64,000 bases of DNA from Acidobacteriota bacterium. Its GTDB lineage: Bacteria > Acidobacteriota > Terriglobia > Bryobacterales > Bryobacteraceae. Positions 42,676 through 51,408 of the stretch are shown here, piece by piece (the first letter of the stretch is position 1; each line of letters opens with the position of its first letter). A program made the translations under genes and the position numbers. The notes beneath the pieces are model-generated. The model worked only from the letters and a program-made list of their open reading frames with translations. It was not told the origin of the DNA and did not search any database. The DNA lies in contig JAFKEE010000040.1 of assembly GCA_017307505.1 (NCBI GenBank), positions 62,001-126,000 of the forward strand, in the 5' to 3' direction.

Positions 42676-45152
42676 GGATTCCCGGACACTGGGCCGTCGT
42701 CCCCGTGCTGTTTGCGGCCGCGGCCGTGTCGACTGGGCAGACGCCCCCGCCGGAACCGCACAATGAGATGCACCACGATGGCGGTCCGGCGCTGCCGGAG
42801 CGCCCCTCCGCCCTGCGCAAGGCTCTGCTGTTGCTGCGGGAAAGTAAGACGGCAGAGGCTCGCGTCGAACTGAATGCGCTCCTGAAAGCGTCACCGGATG
42901 ATGCGGAGATCTGGTACCAGATTGCCCGCTCGCATCTGATGGATTATTACCGGGAGCGGGATCTGACCAAGCGCCGGATTGCCCTGGGACTGGCCATGGA
43001 GTCGCTGAATGGGGCGGTCAAGAAGAATCCCGATCACATTCCTGCACTGCGTGCGAAGGCGATTCTGCACGCGCGGTCGGAACTGCTCTATTACGATCCC
43101 AATCTTGCTTTCGAACTTGCCTCGAAGATCGCCAGGCTGGAGCCGAACGCAAACGGGTATCTGCTCAGCTTGTCAGAGTGGATGAGCGGCGAGGTGCGCT
43201 TTGTCCAGGAAGGCGGACACCGCGTGCCGCACGATCCGATGATCGGCATCGACCGCTCGGTCGAACTGCTGGAGCGGGTGATCGACAGCACCATGCCCTA
43301 CAGCGACGAGGAAGCTGCGGCGTTGTTCATGATGGCGAGTACGCTCTCCAAACGCGGTAACTTTCTGGAATCGAACAAGTACTTCGCACAAGCGGCGGCG
43401 CGCTCTAAATCGGCGGAGAAGACCGCCGAGATTCTCAGGGAGGTCGGGGCAAATCTCTATCGCCAGGGGCAGTACGTCGACGCCGCCAGCCAGTTCTATC
43501 AGACGCTGCAATGGCGCATGAATTCCGTGGATCAATGGCTGTTCTGGATTTCGCTGAAGCAGCTCAAGGGCGGACTGCCGCCATTGCCGCAAAACGTGAT
43601 CTTCCCTGCCACGGAAGTTAAGGTGGATCCGGCCAATCCGCCACTGCTGTCTTTCGAAAACATGGCGCAGGAAATGGGGCTGGACCGTAAGGACGGCAAC
43701 GGCACCGTGGCGTGGGGTGATTACGATGGCGACGGGAAGCTTGACGTTTTCCTGGCCGGCAGCGGGGCATTTATTGGGGTCTACCACAACGACGGCGGCA
43801 AGTTCCATGAGGTGACGGAAGAGGTGGGCCTCGCCAAGGTGCCGTCCGGCTACAGTCTCAATCTCATTGACTACGACAACGACGGGAAGCTGGATCTGTA
43901 CATCTCACTGAACGGCTGGAGCGGGCCACTGCGCAACAAGCTCTTTCGGAATGTCGGCGGGAAGTTTGTGGACGTTTCGAAACAGAGCGGAGCCGACGAT
44001 CCTGGCGATGGATTCATCTCGCTCTGGGGTGACCTGGACAACGACGGCTTCCTGGATCTGGTCATCGCCAATGGCGTCCTGAAAGACGGCAGTGTGCCGC
44101 AGATTTACCACAACAACGGCAACGGCACCTTCACCAACGTCACCAAGGCCGCCGGGCTTGACGAACCTCCTGCGTATGGGGCGATCGGCATTGCGCTGGG
44201 CGACTACGACAAGGACGGCAAGCTGGACATCCTGATCAATGGACTGGAGCCGGCGCCAAACCGGCTTTATCACAACGATGGCAACCTGCACTTCACGAAT
44301 GTCGCGGAGCAGGCAGGTGTCGTGCAGCCTACACATAACGGGTTTGTCTGTTTCTTCGTCGACTACAACAACGACGGGTTTCCGGACATTCTCACGACGA
44401 GCCTGGCCGACTGGAATTCGACGGTCGAAGGCTTGAAGCAAGGCTACAAACCCGCGAATCTGAAGGCCGTGCACCCCGACTCAAACCGTCTGTTCCGCAA
44501 CAATGGCAACGGCACGTTCACCGATGTGACCTGGGACGCGAGGCTTTACTTCCCCATGGGCACGATGGGCGCCGGAGTGGGCGATCTGGACAATGATGGC
44601 TGCATTGACTTCTATTTCGGCACCGGCGACCCGCAGATGAGCCGGCTGGAGCCCAACCGGTTCTTCCACAACAATTGCGACGGAACATTCTCTGACCTGA
44701 CCAACTATGTGGGATTCGCACGGCCAGGCAACAAGGGTCACGGGGTCGCTTTCGTGGACATCGATGAAGACGGCGACCTCGATCTGTATGCCCAGTTGGG
44801 CGGCCACTATCCTGGCGACTGGGCGAACAATGCGTTCTATCGAAACCTGAAAGGCAACCAGAACAACTGGCTGCAACTCGACCTGACGGGCGTGAAAAGC
44901 AACCGGTTCGCGGTGGGCACACAGGTGACGGCCAGAATGGGAGGATTCCTTGTCTATCGCGAGGTGAAGGGCAGTTCCGGATTCGGGTCCACCGAACCGT
45001 ACCGCGTACACCTCGGCCTGGCAAGGCACCAGATGATCGAATCCCTGGAGATCCGCTGGCCCAGCGGCCTGGTGCAGAAGTTCAGCGGCGTAGCGGCAAA
45101 CCAGGCCATTGCGTTGAAGGAAGGCGACGAGAACTGGACCAAGGTCCGGTAG
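42672..45152 (+). CDS. TPR + CRTAC1-like (FG-GAP/ASPIC-UnbV) fusion protein
   Basis: An 826-residue exported protein starting at ATG 42672, coupled to DUF190 (ATGA). Signal peptide (about 1-22), TPR-rich half (about 45-290; KALLLLRESKTAEARVELNA, later EAAALFMMASTLSKRGNFLE), then FG-GAP repeats with loops such as DYDGDGKLDVFLAG, DYDNDGKLDLYISL and DLDNDGCIDFYFGT (about 330-700), and a C-terminal ASPIC/UnbV domain (about 730-820; VKSNRFAVGTQVTARMGG, VHLGLARH). It joins in one chain what are two overlapping genes at 25215-28057, in the same order. Function unknown; probably periplasmic or surface. Confidence 0.9.
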   Translation: MRIPGHWAVVPVLFAAAAVSTGQTPPPEPHNEMHHDGGPALPERPSALRKALLLLRESKTAEARVELNALLKASPDDAEIWYQIARSHLMDYYRERDLTKRRIALGLAMESLNGAVKKNPDHIPALRAKAILHARSELLYYDPNLAFELASKIARLEPNANGYLLSLSEWMSGEVRFVQEGGHRVPHDPMIGIDRSVELLERVIDSTMPYSDEEAAALFMMASTLSKRGNFLESNKYFAQAAARSKSAEKTAEILREVGANLYRQGQYVDAASQFYQTLQWRMNSVDQWLFWISLKQLKGGLPPLPQNVIFPATEVKVDPANPPLLSFENMAQEMGLDRKDGNGTVAWGDYDGDGKLDVFLAGSGAFIGVYHNDGGKFHEVTEEVGLAKVPSGYSLNLIDYDNDGKLDLYISLNGWSGPLRNKLFRNVGGKFVDVSKQSGADDPGDGFISLWGDLDNDGFLDLVIANGVLKDGSVPQIYHNNGNGTFTNVTKAAGLDEPPAYGAIGIALGDYDKDGKLDILINGLEPAPNRLYHNDGNLHFTNVAEQAGVVQPTHNGFVCFFVDYNNDGFPDILTTSLADWNSTVEGLKQGYKPANLKAVHPDSNRLFRNNGNGTFTDVTWDARLYFPMGTMGAGVGDLDNDGCIDFYFGTGDPQMSRLEPNRFFHNNCDGTFSDLTNYVGFARPGNKGHGVAFVDIDEDGDLDLYAQLGGHYPGDWANNAFYRNLKGNQNNWLQLDLTGVKSNRFAVGTQVTARMGGFLVYREVKGSSGFGSTEPYRVHLGLARHQMIESLEIRWPSGLVQKFSGVAANQAIALKEGDENWTKVR

Positions 45153-45157
45153 GCGAA

Positions 45158-47590
45158 TCAGCGCCGGACCGGAACGACCACGTAGGGCATCTCCATCTCG
45201 AAATCCGGATAGTTGCGCCCGTTGCCCTGGTTGTCGACCGCTTCGACAAAGAACATCAGGTCCCATCGCGGGACAATGAAGCCGGCTGGGATACTGGCGG
45301 TGTATACGCCGGATTTCCGATCGAAGACCATCGGCAGGGTGAGGTAATCCTCTATCTGGGTCAGGTGCCGATAGCGTAGCCGGACGACCTTTACACCAGC
45401 CGGATCCTTGACGACCGCCGAGATCCGCAGCGGCTCGCCCAGTGTTGCGAATCCGACAGATTGGATCGAGACGGAGGGCGGCTGCTGGTCCTGCAATCGC
45501 GCGGGTTCAGGCAGCGGCTTCGAAGGCTCCGCCACGGCGGGACGCTGCGCCTGAAGGGCAGCAAAGTCCTTCTCGAGTTTCTCCAGTTCCTCTTTCCAGT
45601 GACGTGGGAAGCCCACGGCATGGACTCCGAAAGCGAGGTCGTCGCTGTAGACATCTCCGGCCGCTTTCACGATGGACCGCCAGGCATCCACAGCCTGCCG
45701 TTCCTTTTGAACAGCGTCGTCGAACGCAGCAACATTCCGGGTGTCGAGATAGAGGTTGTAGCTGACCGCCGCCAGCAAGCGGTGGCCGTGATAACGAGCC
45801 AGGCCCGCCAGGATACGCAGATCCGTGAGGGTCGTGACCAGTTCCCTGCCCGGCTTGGGTCCGGCGGCTTGCCCGGCCAGACCGGCTTCCGCCTCGATCG
45901 AATCGGCTATGTGGAGGAACCAGGCGCTGGTCTCCTGCGGGCGCCGGCGGGTTGCATCGGTCCCGTCGAGCAGGCGCCGCGCCTCTTCGCGCGGGCTGAG
46001 GAACTGCTCGATATCGGAGCCCTGGAGATCGGCGTACTTCGGCAGGCTATCCTCACGCATCATCTCGGCCCAGCCGCGCGTGGTGGGGAAATACTGGTAG
46101 CGGTAGGCGGCAGCCACGATACGCGGCAGTACCTGGCTGGCAAGGTGCAGTCCGCGCATCACATGCGGGCCGGCGGCAGCGCCAAAACGGGTTTCATATT
46201 CTCGTTGCCAGAACGCGACAGGCGCCGACGGATTGTAACTGGCACGGCCCCAAACCCTGAAGAAATCCCAGTAGCGTTCGAAGCCGTAGTCGGAGAAGCG
46301 GTAGCTGGAAGTAAGAATCTCACCGGGCTTTTCGTCATGCGGCGATCCGAGCATGTGGGTCGCCAGCGCCTCGTTCACCTCGATGCTGCTGCCGCCGTAA
46401 ATCCGTGTCGAGGCTACAAACCGGCGGACATACTCAGGATCGGCCCAGAGCAACAGCCGGCTGGTGCCCCCGTTCCACAACCTCCAGACCATCTGGTAGC
46501 GCTGCGGAAAAGTGAGGAGATCCGCATAGCCGTGCCGCCGGTTCTTCTGGTCCTGCGTGTTAATGTGCGTCGGATGGAACGGCAACCCCATCTGCTCCAT
46601 CCAGTACTTCGTGGTGACACGGGCCTTCAAGCCCTGGTCCAGGGCATCGAGGATCACGGCATCGGGCAGGCCCTTGGCGCGGAGGTCGACCCGTAAGTCG
46701 GGCCGCACCTGATGGATGAAACCGAAGACATCATGCCAGAAGGCCTGCATCTCCGACGGCTTCAGCCCGGACTCGTCGTGCATCCGGAACTGGATGCCAT
46801 CGACATCGGGGAATGTGGAAAGGAATCGCCGCAGCGCTGCTTTCGTATACGGTGCAAGATTCTCAGCGTCCAGTCCCGAGACCAGGCCGGGCACTGCCTT
46901 GCCTGCATTCTCAGATGCGCCGGGTATCCCTCCGCCCTGCACTCCGCCGCGGTAGATGTGGTCCCAGATCCCGACAGTGATGCGGATCCCCCGCTCGTGC
47001 GCGAGCTTCATCATGGTCCGGAAGGACTCAGTATTGCGGGCTTGTTGCTCCGCCGTGATCCCGTTCAACCGGACGGAGTCAAAGCCCGGCGTATCGAAGA
47101 AGAACGGGTACAAGGGGGCCATGAACCCGCCGTTCTCATACCCGAAGATGACAACGAAGGAATTGATGCGGCTGGCAGCCAGCAAGTCGAAATACCGTTC
47201 CCAGTGGCGCGGATCGTGCAGCCTCTGCTCGAACAAGGCGCGCTGCATGGTGTACATGGATACGGCACGTTCGGCAATAGCAGGCTGCTCCGAAAGAGTC
47301 TCGACGAAGCGCAGCCTGTCATCGGTGGCGCCAGCCGATCGGATACGGTCGGCTGTGTCCAGCGCGGCGTACATGAGCCCGGTGGAATCCGCGCCGCACA
47401 GGGATAGAACCGTTTTGCCGCCCCGCGAACTCCTGGCAACAGACAGGGATTCGGCCGGCGCCGGCACGGCCTGCGGGCAGGCGCGGCCGATGGCGGAAGT
47501 GACGGACACATCCGGCGGCAGCAACTGCTTCAGCCTTTCGAGACCGTAGTCGGCAGGGGTCAGGAGGAGTGCCAGCGCGAGAGGAAACAT
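45158..47590 (-). CDS. Secreted glycoside-hydrolase-like protein, family not assigned
   Basis: An 810-residue protein with a short signal peptide (MFPLALALLLTPADYG). Residues about 25-110 resemble the small alpha/beta domain found before GH20/GH67 barrels (GADSTGLMYAALDTADRIRS). A (beta/alpha)8-like core follows, with INSFVVIFGYENGGFMAPLY, DVDGIQFRMHDESGLKP and RVTTKYWMEQMGLPFHPTHI; the C-terminus has a beta domain (about 715-810). This is reminiscent of alpha-glucuronidase-like enzymes (GH67/GH115), and E/D pairs in MHDES could be catalytic, but I cannot name a family. Convergent with the CRTAC1 fusion gene (5-base gap). Confidence 0.6.
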   Translation of the reverse strand: MFPLALALLLTPADYGLERLKQLLPPDVSVTSAIGRACPQAVPAPAESLSVARSSRGGKTVLSLCGADSTGLMYAALDTADRIRSAGATDDRLRFVETLSEQPAIAERAVSMYTMQRALFEQRLHDPRHWERYFDLLAASRINSFVVIFGYENGGFMAPLYPFFFDTPGFDSVRLNGITAEQQARNTESFRTMMKLAHERGIRITVGIWDHIYRGGVQGGGIPGASENAGKAVPGLVSGLDAENLAPYTKAALRRFLSTFPDVDGIQFRMHDESGLKPSEMQAFWHDVFGFIHQVRPDLRVDLRAKGLPDAVILDALDQGLKARVTTKYWMEQMGLPFHPTHINTQDQKNRRHGYADLLTFPQRYQMVWRLWNGGTSRLLLWADPEYVRRFVASTRIYGGSSIEVNEALATHMLGSPHDEKPGEILTSSYRFSDYGFERYWDFFRVWGRASYNPSAPVAFWQREYETRFGAAAGPHVMRGLHLASQVLPRIVAAAYRYQYFPTTRGWAEMMREDSLPKYADLQGSDIEQFLSPREEARRLLDGTDATRRRPQETSAWFLHIADSIEAEAGLAGQAAGPKPGRELVTTLTDLRILAGLARYHGHRLLAAVSYNLYLDTRNVAAFDDAVQKERQAVDAWRSIVKAAGDVYSDDLAFGVHAVGFPRHWKEELEKLEKDFAALQAQRPAVAEPSKPLPEPARLQDQQPPSVSIQSVGFATLGEPLRISAVVKDPAGVKVVRLRYRHLTQIEDYLTLPMVFDRKSGVYTASIPAGFIVPRWDLMFFVEAVDNQGNGRNYPDFEMEMPYVVVPVRR

Positions 47591-47627
47591 CGCGTTGATC
47601 GTACTAGAATGAGCCGCCGAAGACTAG

Positions 47628-47658
47628 AAAGGGGCGGCCCGGCTGGGACCGCCCCTCT
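47628..47658 (-). terminator. Intrinsic terminator after TonB-dependent receptor gene
   Basis: On the minus strand GGGGCGGTCCC-AGCC-GGGCCGCCCC, with one bulged base, is followed by TTTCT, 22 bases after the receptor stop. A typical intrinsic terminator. Confidence 0.75.
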
Positions 47659-47679
47659 TCGATCAGCTGACCGGATGAG

Positions 47680-50600
47680 TTACCACATGAGCTTCATGCG
47701 GATCTGAATCTGCCGGGGCAGGAAGTTCTGCGTCGACACCGTCGCCGGAGTGACTGTCCCGAACAGAGGGTTCGTCGGATCCGTGACAAACTGGTCGCGT
47801 CCGAAGAAGTTGTGGTTGAGGAGATTGAACGCCTCAAACCCGAACTGCGCGCGCAGGCGTTCCGTGATGTTGGTCATCTTGGTCACCGACGCATCGGCCG
47901 AGAAGGCGTGATGGCGGCGGATCTGACCGGACCTGGACGGCGTGTAGCGCGGAGCATAGCTCGCGGTCTGCAGCCAGGCGTAGTTACTCACATCGGTGCC
48001 GCAACCACGCGCCAGGCTGAAGGAGGCCGGAGCGATGCTGCCGTCGTTGAACTGGCGCAGCACGCAGGGATTCCACGCGCGAGGCTGGTAGGCTTTCCAA
48101 TCGGTGCTGCCGTCCCAACCGCCGCCGGGCGTCTTCGGATCCTTCAGCTGAATGACGTTGCCGGGCAGATCGGCCGGTTCGCCGGACTGGTTGGTGTAGA
48201 ACGTGGTGGCCTGCCAACCGGAGATCAGCTTCTTGGTGAAACCGTTGGCGCCGGAGCCCCACTTCTTGCCCTGCCCGAACGGCAGTTCGTAAATGGTGGT
48301 GAATTTGAACACATGCGGCCGGTCGTTGAGATAGATGCCCTGCTGATAGACGTCCCGGTAAGGATCGTTGAAACCCCACTTCTCGACTTCCTTCGAGAAG
48401 TTGTAGTTCGTCATCAGGCTGAGGCCGCCGCGCAGGCGCAGGTTGTAGGTGAGCTGCACGGAGTTGTACCAGATGTTGGAATCGTTGCGGCCCAACTGGG
48501 TGAGGTCGCCGTTAAACTGCGGGAACGGACGGTTTAACTGGAAGCGCGAGATCGTGTCGTTTAGATAGAACGGGGTGCCCTTGAAGGCCGAGATGCCTTT
48601 AAAGGGATTGGTCACGTTCGCGTCGCAGTAGGCCGGGCTGCCGCCTTCCTGGATGTTGCACTGCTTGCGGAAATCCAGGCTGGGGATGTTATAGACCTTC
48701 TGCATGTTCAGGTTCTGGCTGCGGCTTCCGACGTAGGTGATTTCGAAGTTGGAGTTCCTCGAAGTCTGATACTGGAAGCCGAACGAGAACGACCAGACGC
48801 GCGGCGTCTTGAAGTTGGAATCGAACCAGTTGTTGTTCTTGCCCGCGAAGGTCAGGGAACCGGCTGACGCGCCGGTGGGCGCGATAATGCCGTCCGGGTA
48901 AGGGTTAGCCAGAACGTTGGAATACGGAATGCGGCCCGGCTGCTGCAATGCCGGTGAGTCGCCTGCCGTCACCATGTAGTTGGTGTTGAAGAAACCGGCG
49001 CTCTGGAAGTAGTCGTTGGTGGGGTTCGAGTAGTACAAGCCGACGCCGCCGCGCATCACGAGCCGCGGGTTCATCTCGTAAGCGAACCCGATGCGAGGCT
49101 GCCAGTTCTTCTTGTTCAGATTGGCGGGGGTGCTTGGGATGCCACCCACTCCGGCGAAGGTGAAACTGCCGGACAGGTTGGCCAGCTGCGGGTACTGCGC
49201 GAGGCTGGCAGGCGACAACTGGCCCGCGATGGAACTCTTCGCCTTGGGGTCGAACGGTCCATTCATCCGGTTCCATTTCTCGTGGGCCGGCTGATTGAAA
49301 TCGATACGTACGCCCAGGTTCAGGGTCAGGGTGCGGGTGATCTTCCAGTCATCCTGGAAGTACGGCGCAGCGTAGACCTGCTTCCACCAGGGGAACAGCG
49401 GGTAGTTCGAGTTGCCTTCGGGGATGCCCAGCAGGAACGTTGCGTACGGATCGCCGCTGGTGGAATCCGCCTGGTTCCAGCTCTTCTGGGTATAGCCGGA
49501 GTAGGCATTGAACTGCAGGATGTCGCCGGTGTTCTGTTGCAGATAGTTGATCTGGCGAATGTCCAGTCCGGCCTTCATCGTGTGCTTGCCGGAGATCTTG
49601 GTGGCGTTGAACGACAACTGGTAGGTGTTGGTGAAGTTGTTGCTCTGGCCGCGGCCCAGCGGGTTGTAGATACTGGTGGTCCCGCTGTTGCCGTTGTAGA
49701 AGTTCCAGCGGCCGAAGTAGATCGGTGACGGCAGCTGAGAGATGAGGGAAGTGGGCAGGCCGAACTTCGAAACGTCGAAGCCTTCGTTCGCACGGCCGAA
49801 GCCCTTCTCGATGAACCGGTTGTAGGACGCGCGCGCATTCAGCACGAAGGTAGGCGTGATGGTGCCCACCCAGTCTGCGACGTAGGCGTCATTAATGCGC
49901 TGGAACGGCTGTTGTCCATCGGTACCCGGAGCGTTATCGATACCATTCGAGGCCCGATCTTCCGTGCGGTCGTTGGACGCATGGCGGAAGAACGCGCGGT
50001 GCTTGTCGCCGAAGTTCCAGTCGAACTTGAGGATCAGGTTGTAGAACTTGTCGACGTCGAAATAGCCGGGATAGTAGGTGTTGAGTGTGCCATACCGGTT
50101 GCCGGCAGCCGTCGGCTGATTCGGCAGAGGCATGTAGGCCGTCACCGCCTTGGCGATCGGGCTCATCATGCTGGCCGGAATCTGGTTATTGGCGAAAGGC
50201 TTGCGGACCGGATTGCCGCTGGCATCCAGCGTCGCGTCGTAGGGATTGTACAACGTGATCGCCTGGCCGCTGGCGTTGGTCAACTTCGAGAAGTCGCCGT
50301 TGCGCATGTCGACCGTCGGCCAGGACACGAACAGCGGGTTGGGCGTGCCTTCGCGGTAATTCTCGAAGGTGCCCAGGTAGAACAGCTTCACTTTGCCGTC
50401 CTTCGGCAGGAGCTTCGGCAGGTAGACCGGACCCTCCACCTGGAACCCGTATTGATCCAGGTAGTGGTTGGGCCGCGGCGCGCCGCCGGACGGGTTAGTG
50501 GCCGACGCGGGAATGGCGTTGTTCTGGAACGTATTCGCGTCGAGTTGAGTGCGGCGCATATACTCCCAGCCGGTGGCGTGGAACGTATTCGTGCCGCTCT

Positions 50601-51333
50601 TTAGCACCACGTTCATGATGCCGCCGCCCGTACGGCCGTACTCGGCGTTGTACAGGTTCATCTGCATCGTGAATTCCTGAACAGCGTCCACAACCGGAAC
50701 ATATGCGATGTTGTTGCTGCCCATCTGGCCGCCGTTGGACGCGCCGTCCATCATGAACTCGGTGGACGAATCGCGGCTGCCATTCACTGACCACTGCGCG
50801 ATCGCGCCGTTGTCGAAAGGACGCTGCCAGATGGCAGCGCCGCGGAACGTCACGCCAGGCATCATCGTGCCCAGCATGAACGGATTGCGCGCGTTCAGCG
50901 GCATCTCGGCTACTTGCTGGGTTGTGACGACGCCGGAGCGGGACGCCGTCTGCGTTTCCAGGGCGAGCGCGTCGGCTGAGACTTCCACCGATTCGGTCAC
51001 GGCGCCGACTTCCAGGTTGAAGTCCACAGCCAGGACCTTCGCCACCTGCAGAGTGACGTCGTCTTTCACGGATTGCTTGAAGCCGGAAGCGGTGACCGTC
51101 ACTTTGTAGACACCAGGACGAAGGAAGGGCACGGTGTAACTGCCCGAAGTGTCTGTGGTGGCGGTGTTGGTTTCGTTGGTAGCCGTATTCACGGCCTGGA
51201 TTTTTGCGCTTGGCACAGCACCTCCGCTCGCGTCAAAGACGTGACCGGAGATGGTGGCGCGGAATTCCTGCGCTGGCGCGCACACTGCGGCCAGACACAA
51301 GAGTGCGATCGCTATCGCGACTCTTCGTTTCAT
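47680..51333 (-). CDS. TonB-dependent receptor-like protein (paralogue A)
   Basis: A 1,217-residue outer-membrane protein starting at ATG 51333 (MKRRVAIAIALLCLAAVCAP signal peptide) after AGGGGGT; the frame is open to 51624 but that part overlaps the divergent CRTAC1 gene. CarboxypepD_reg-like domain (about 27-115, SGHVFDASGGAVPSAKIQAV), plug (about 120-250, NARNPFMLGTMMPGVTF), beta-barrel ending RQIQIRMKLMW. It is closely similar to the receptor at 53114-56722 along its whole length and more distant from 28382-31873. Presumed uptake of an unknown large substrate. Confidence 0.88.
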   Translation of the reverse strand: MKRRVAIAIALLCLAAVCAPAQEFRATISGHVFDASGGAVPSAKIQAVNTATNETNTATTDTSGSYTVPFLRPGVYKVTVTASGFKQSVKDDVTLQVAKVLAVDFNLEVGAVTESVEVSADALALETQTASRSGVVTTQQVAEMPLNARNPFMLGTMMPGVTFRGAAIWQRPFDNGAIAQWSVNGSRDSSTEFMMDGASNGGQMGSNNIAYVPVVDAVQEFTMQMNLYNAEYGRTGGGIMNVVLKSGTNTFHATGWEYMRRTQLDANTFQNNAIPASATNPSGGAPRPNHYLDQYGFQVEGPVYLPKLLPKDGKVKLFYLGTFENYREGTPNPLFVSWPTVDMRNGDFSKLTNASGQAITLYNPYDATLDASGNPVRKPFANNQIPASMMSPIAKAVTAYMPLPNQPTAAGNRYGTLNTYYPGYFDVDKFYNLILKFDWNFGDKHRAFFRHASNDRTEDRASNGIDNAPGTDGQQPFQRINDAYVADWVGTITPTFVLNARASYNRFIEKGFGRANEGFDVSKFGLPTSLISQLPSPIYFGRWNFYNGNSGTTSIYNPLGRGQSNNFTNTYQLSFNATKISGKHTMKAGLDIRQINYLQQNTGDILQFNAYSGYTQKSWNQADSTSGDPYATFLLGIPEGNSNYPLFPWWKQVYAAPYFQDDWKITRTLTLNLGVRIDFNQPAHEKWNRMNGPFDPKAKSSIAGQLSPASLAQYPQLANLSGSFTFAGVGGIPSTPANLNKKNWQPRIGFAYEMNPRLVMRGGVGLYYSNPTNDYFQSAGFFNTNYMVTAGDSPALQQPGRIPYSNVLANPYPDGIIAPTGASAGSLTFAGKNNNWFDSNFKTPRVWSFSFGFQYQTSRNSNFEITYVGSRSQNLNMQKVYNIPSLDFRKQCNIQEGGSPAYCDANVTNPFKGISAFKGTPFYLNDTISRFQLNRPFPQFNGDLTQLGRNDSNIWYNSVQLTYNLRLRGGLSLMTNYNFSKEVEKWGFNDPYRDVYQQGIYLNDRPHVFKFTTIYELPFGQGKKWGSGANGFTKKLISGWQATTFYTNQSGEPADLPGNVIQLKDPKTPGGGWDGSTDWKAYQPRAWNPCVLRQFNDGSIAPASFSLARGCGTDVSNYAWLQTASYAPRYTPSRSGQIRRHHAFSADASVTKMTNITERLRAQFGFEAFNLLNHNFFGRDQFVTDPTNPLFGTVTPATVSTQNFLPRQIQIRMKLMW

Positions 51334-51336
51334 GCA

Positions 51337-51373
51337 GACCCCCTGCAAAATGCCATCGGACACGCCGGCGGAC
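51337..51373 (-). promoter_or_regulatory. Conserved leader elements of receptor paralogue A
   Basis: On the minus strand GTCCGCCG (51373-51366) lies 33-40 bases and GGGGGTC (51343-51337) 4-10 bases before the ATG. The longer surrounding 17-mer starting at 51364 recurs, one base different, at the identical distance before paralogue B. Confidence 0.6.
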
Positions 51374-51408
51374 AGGGCCGACGATCGCGGCGATAATATC
51401 ACAAGACC

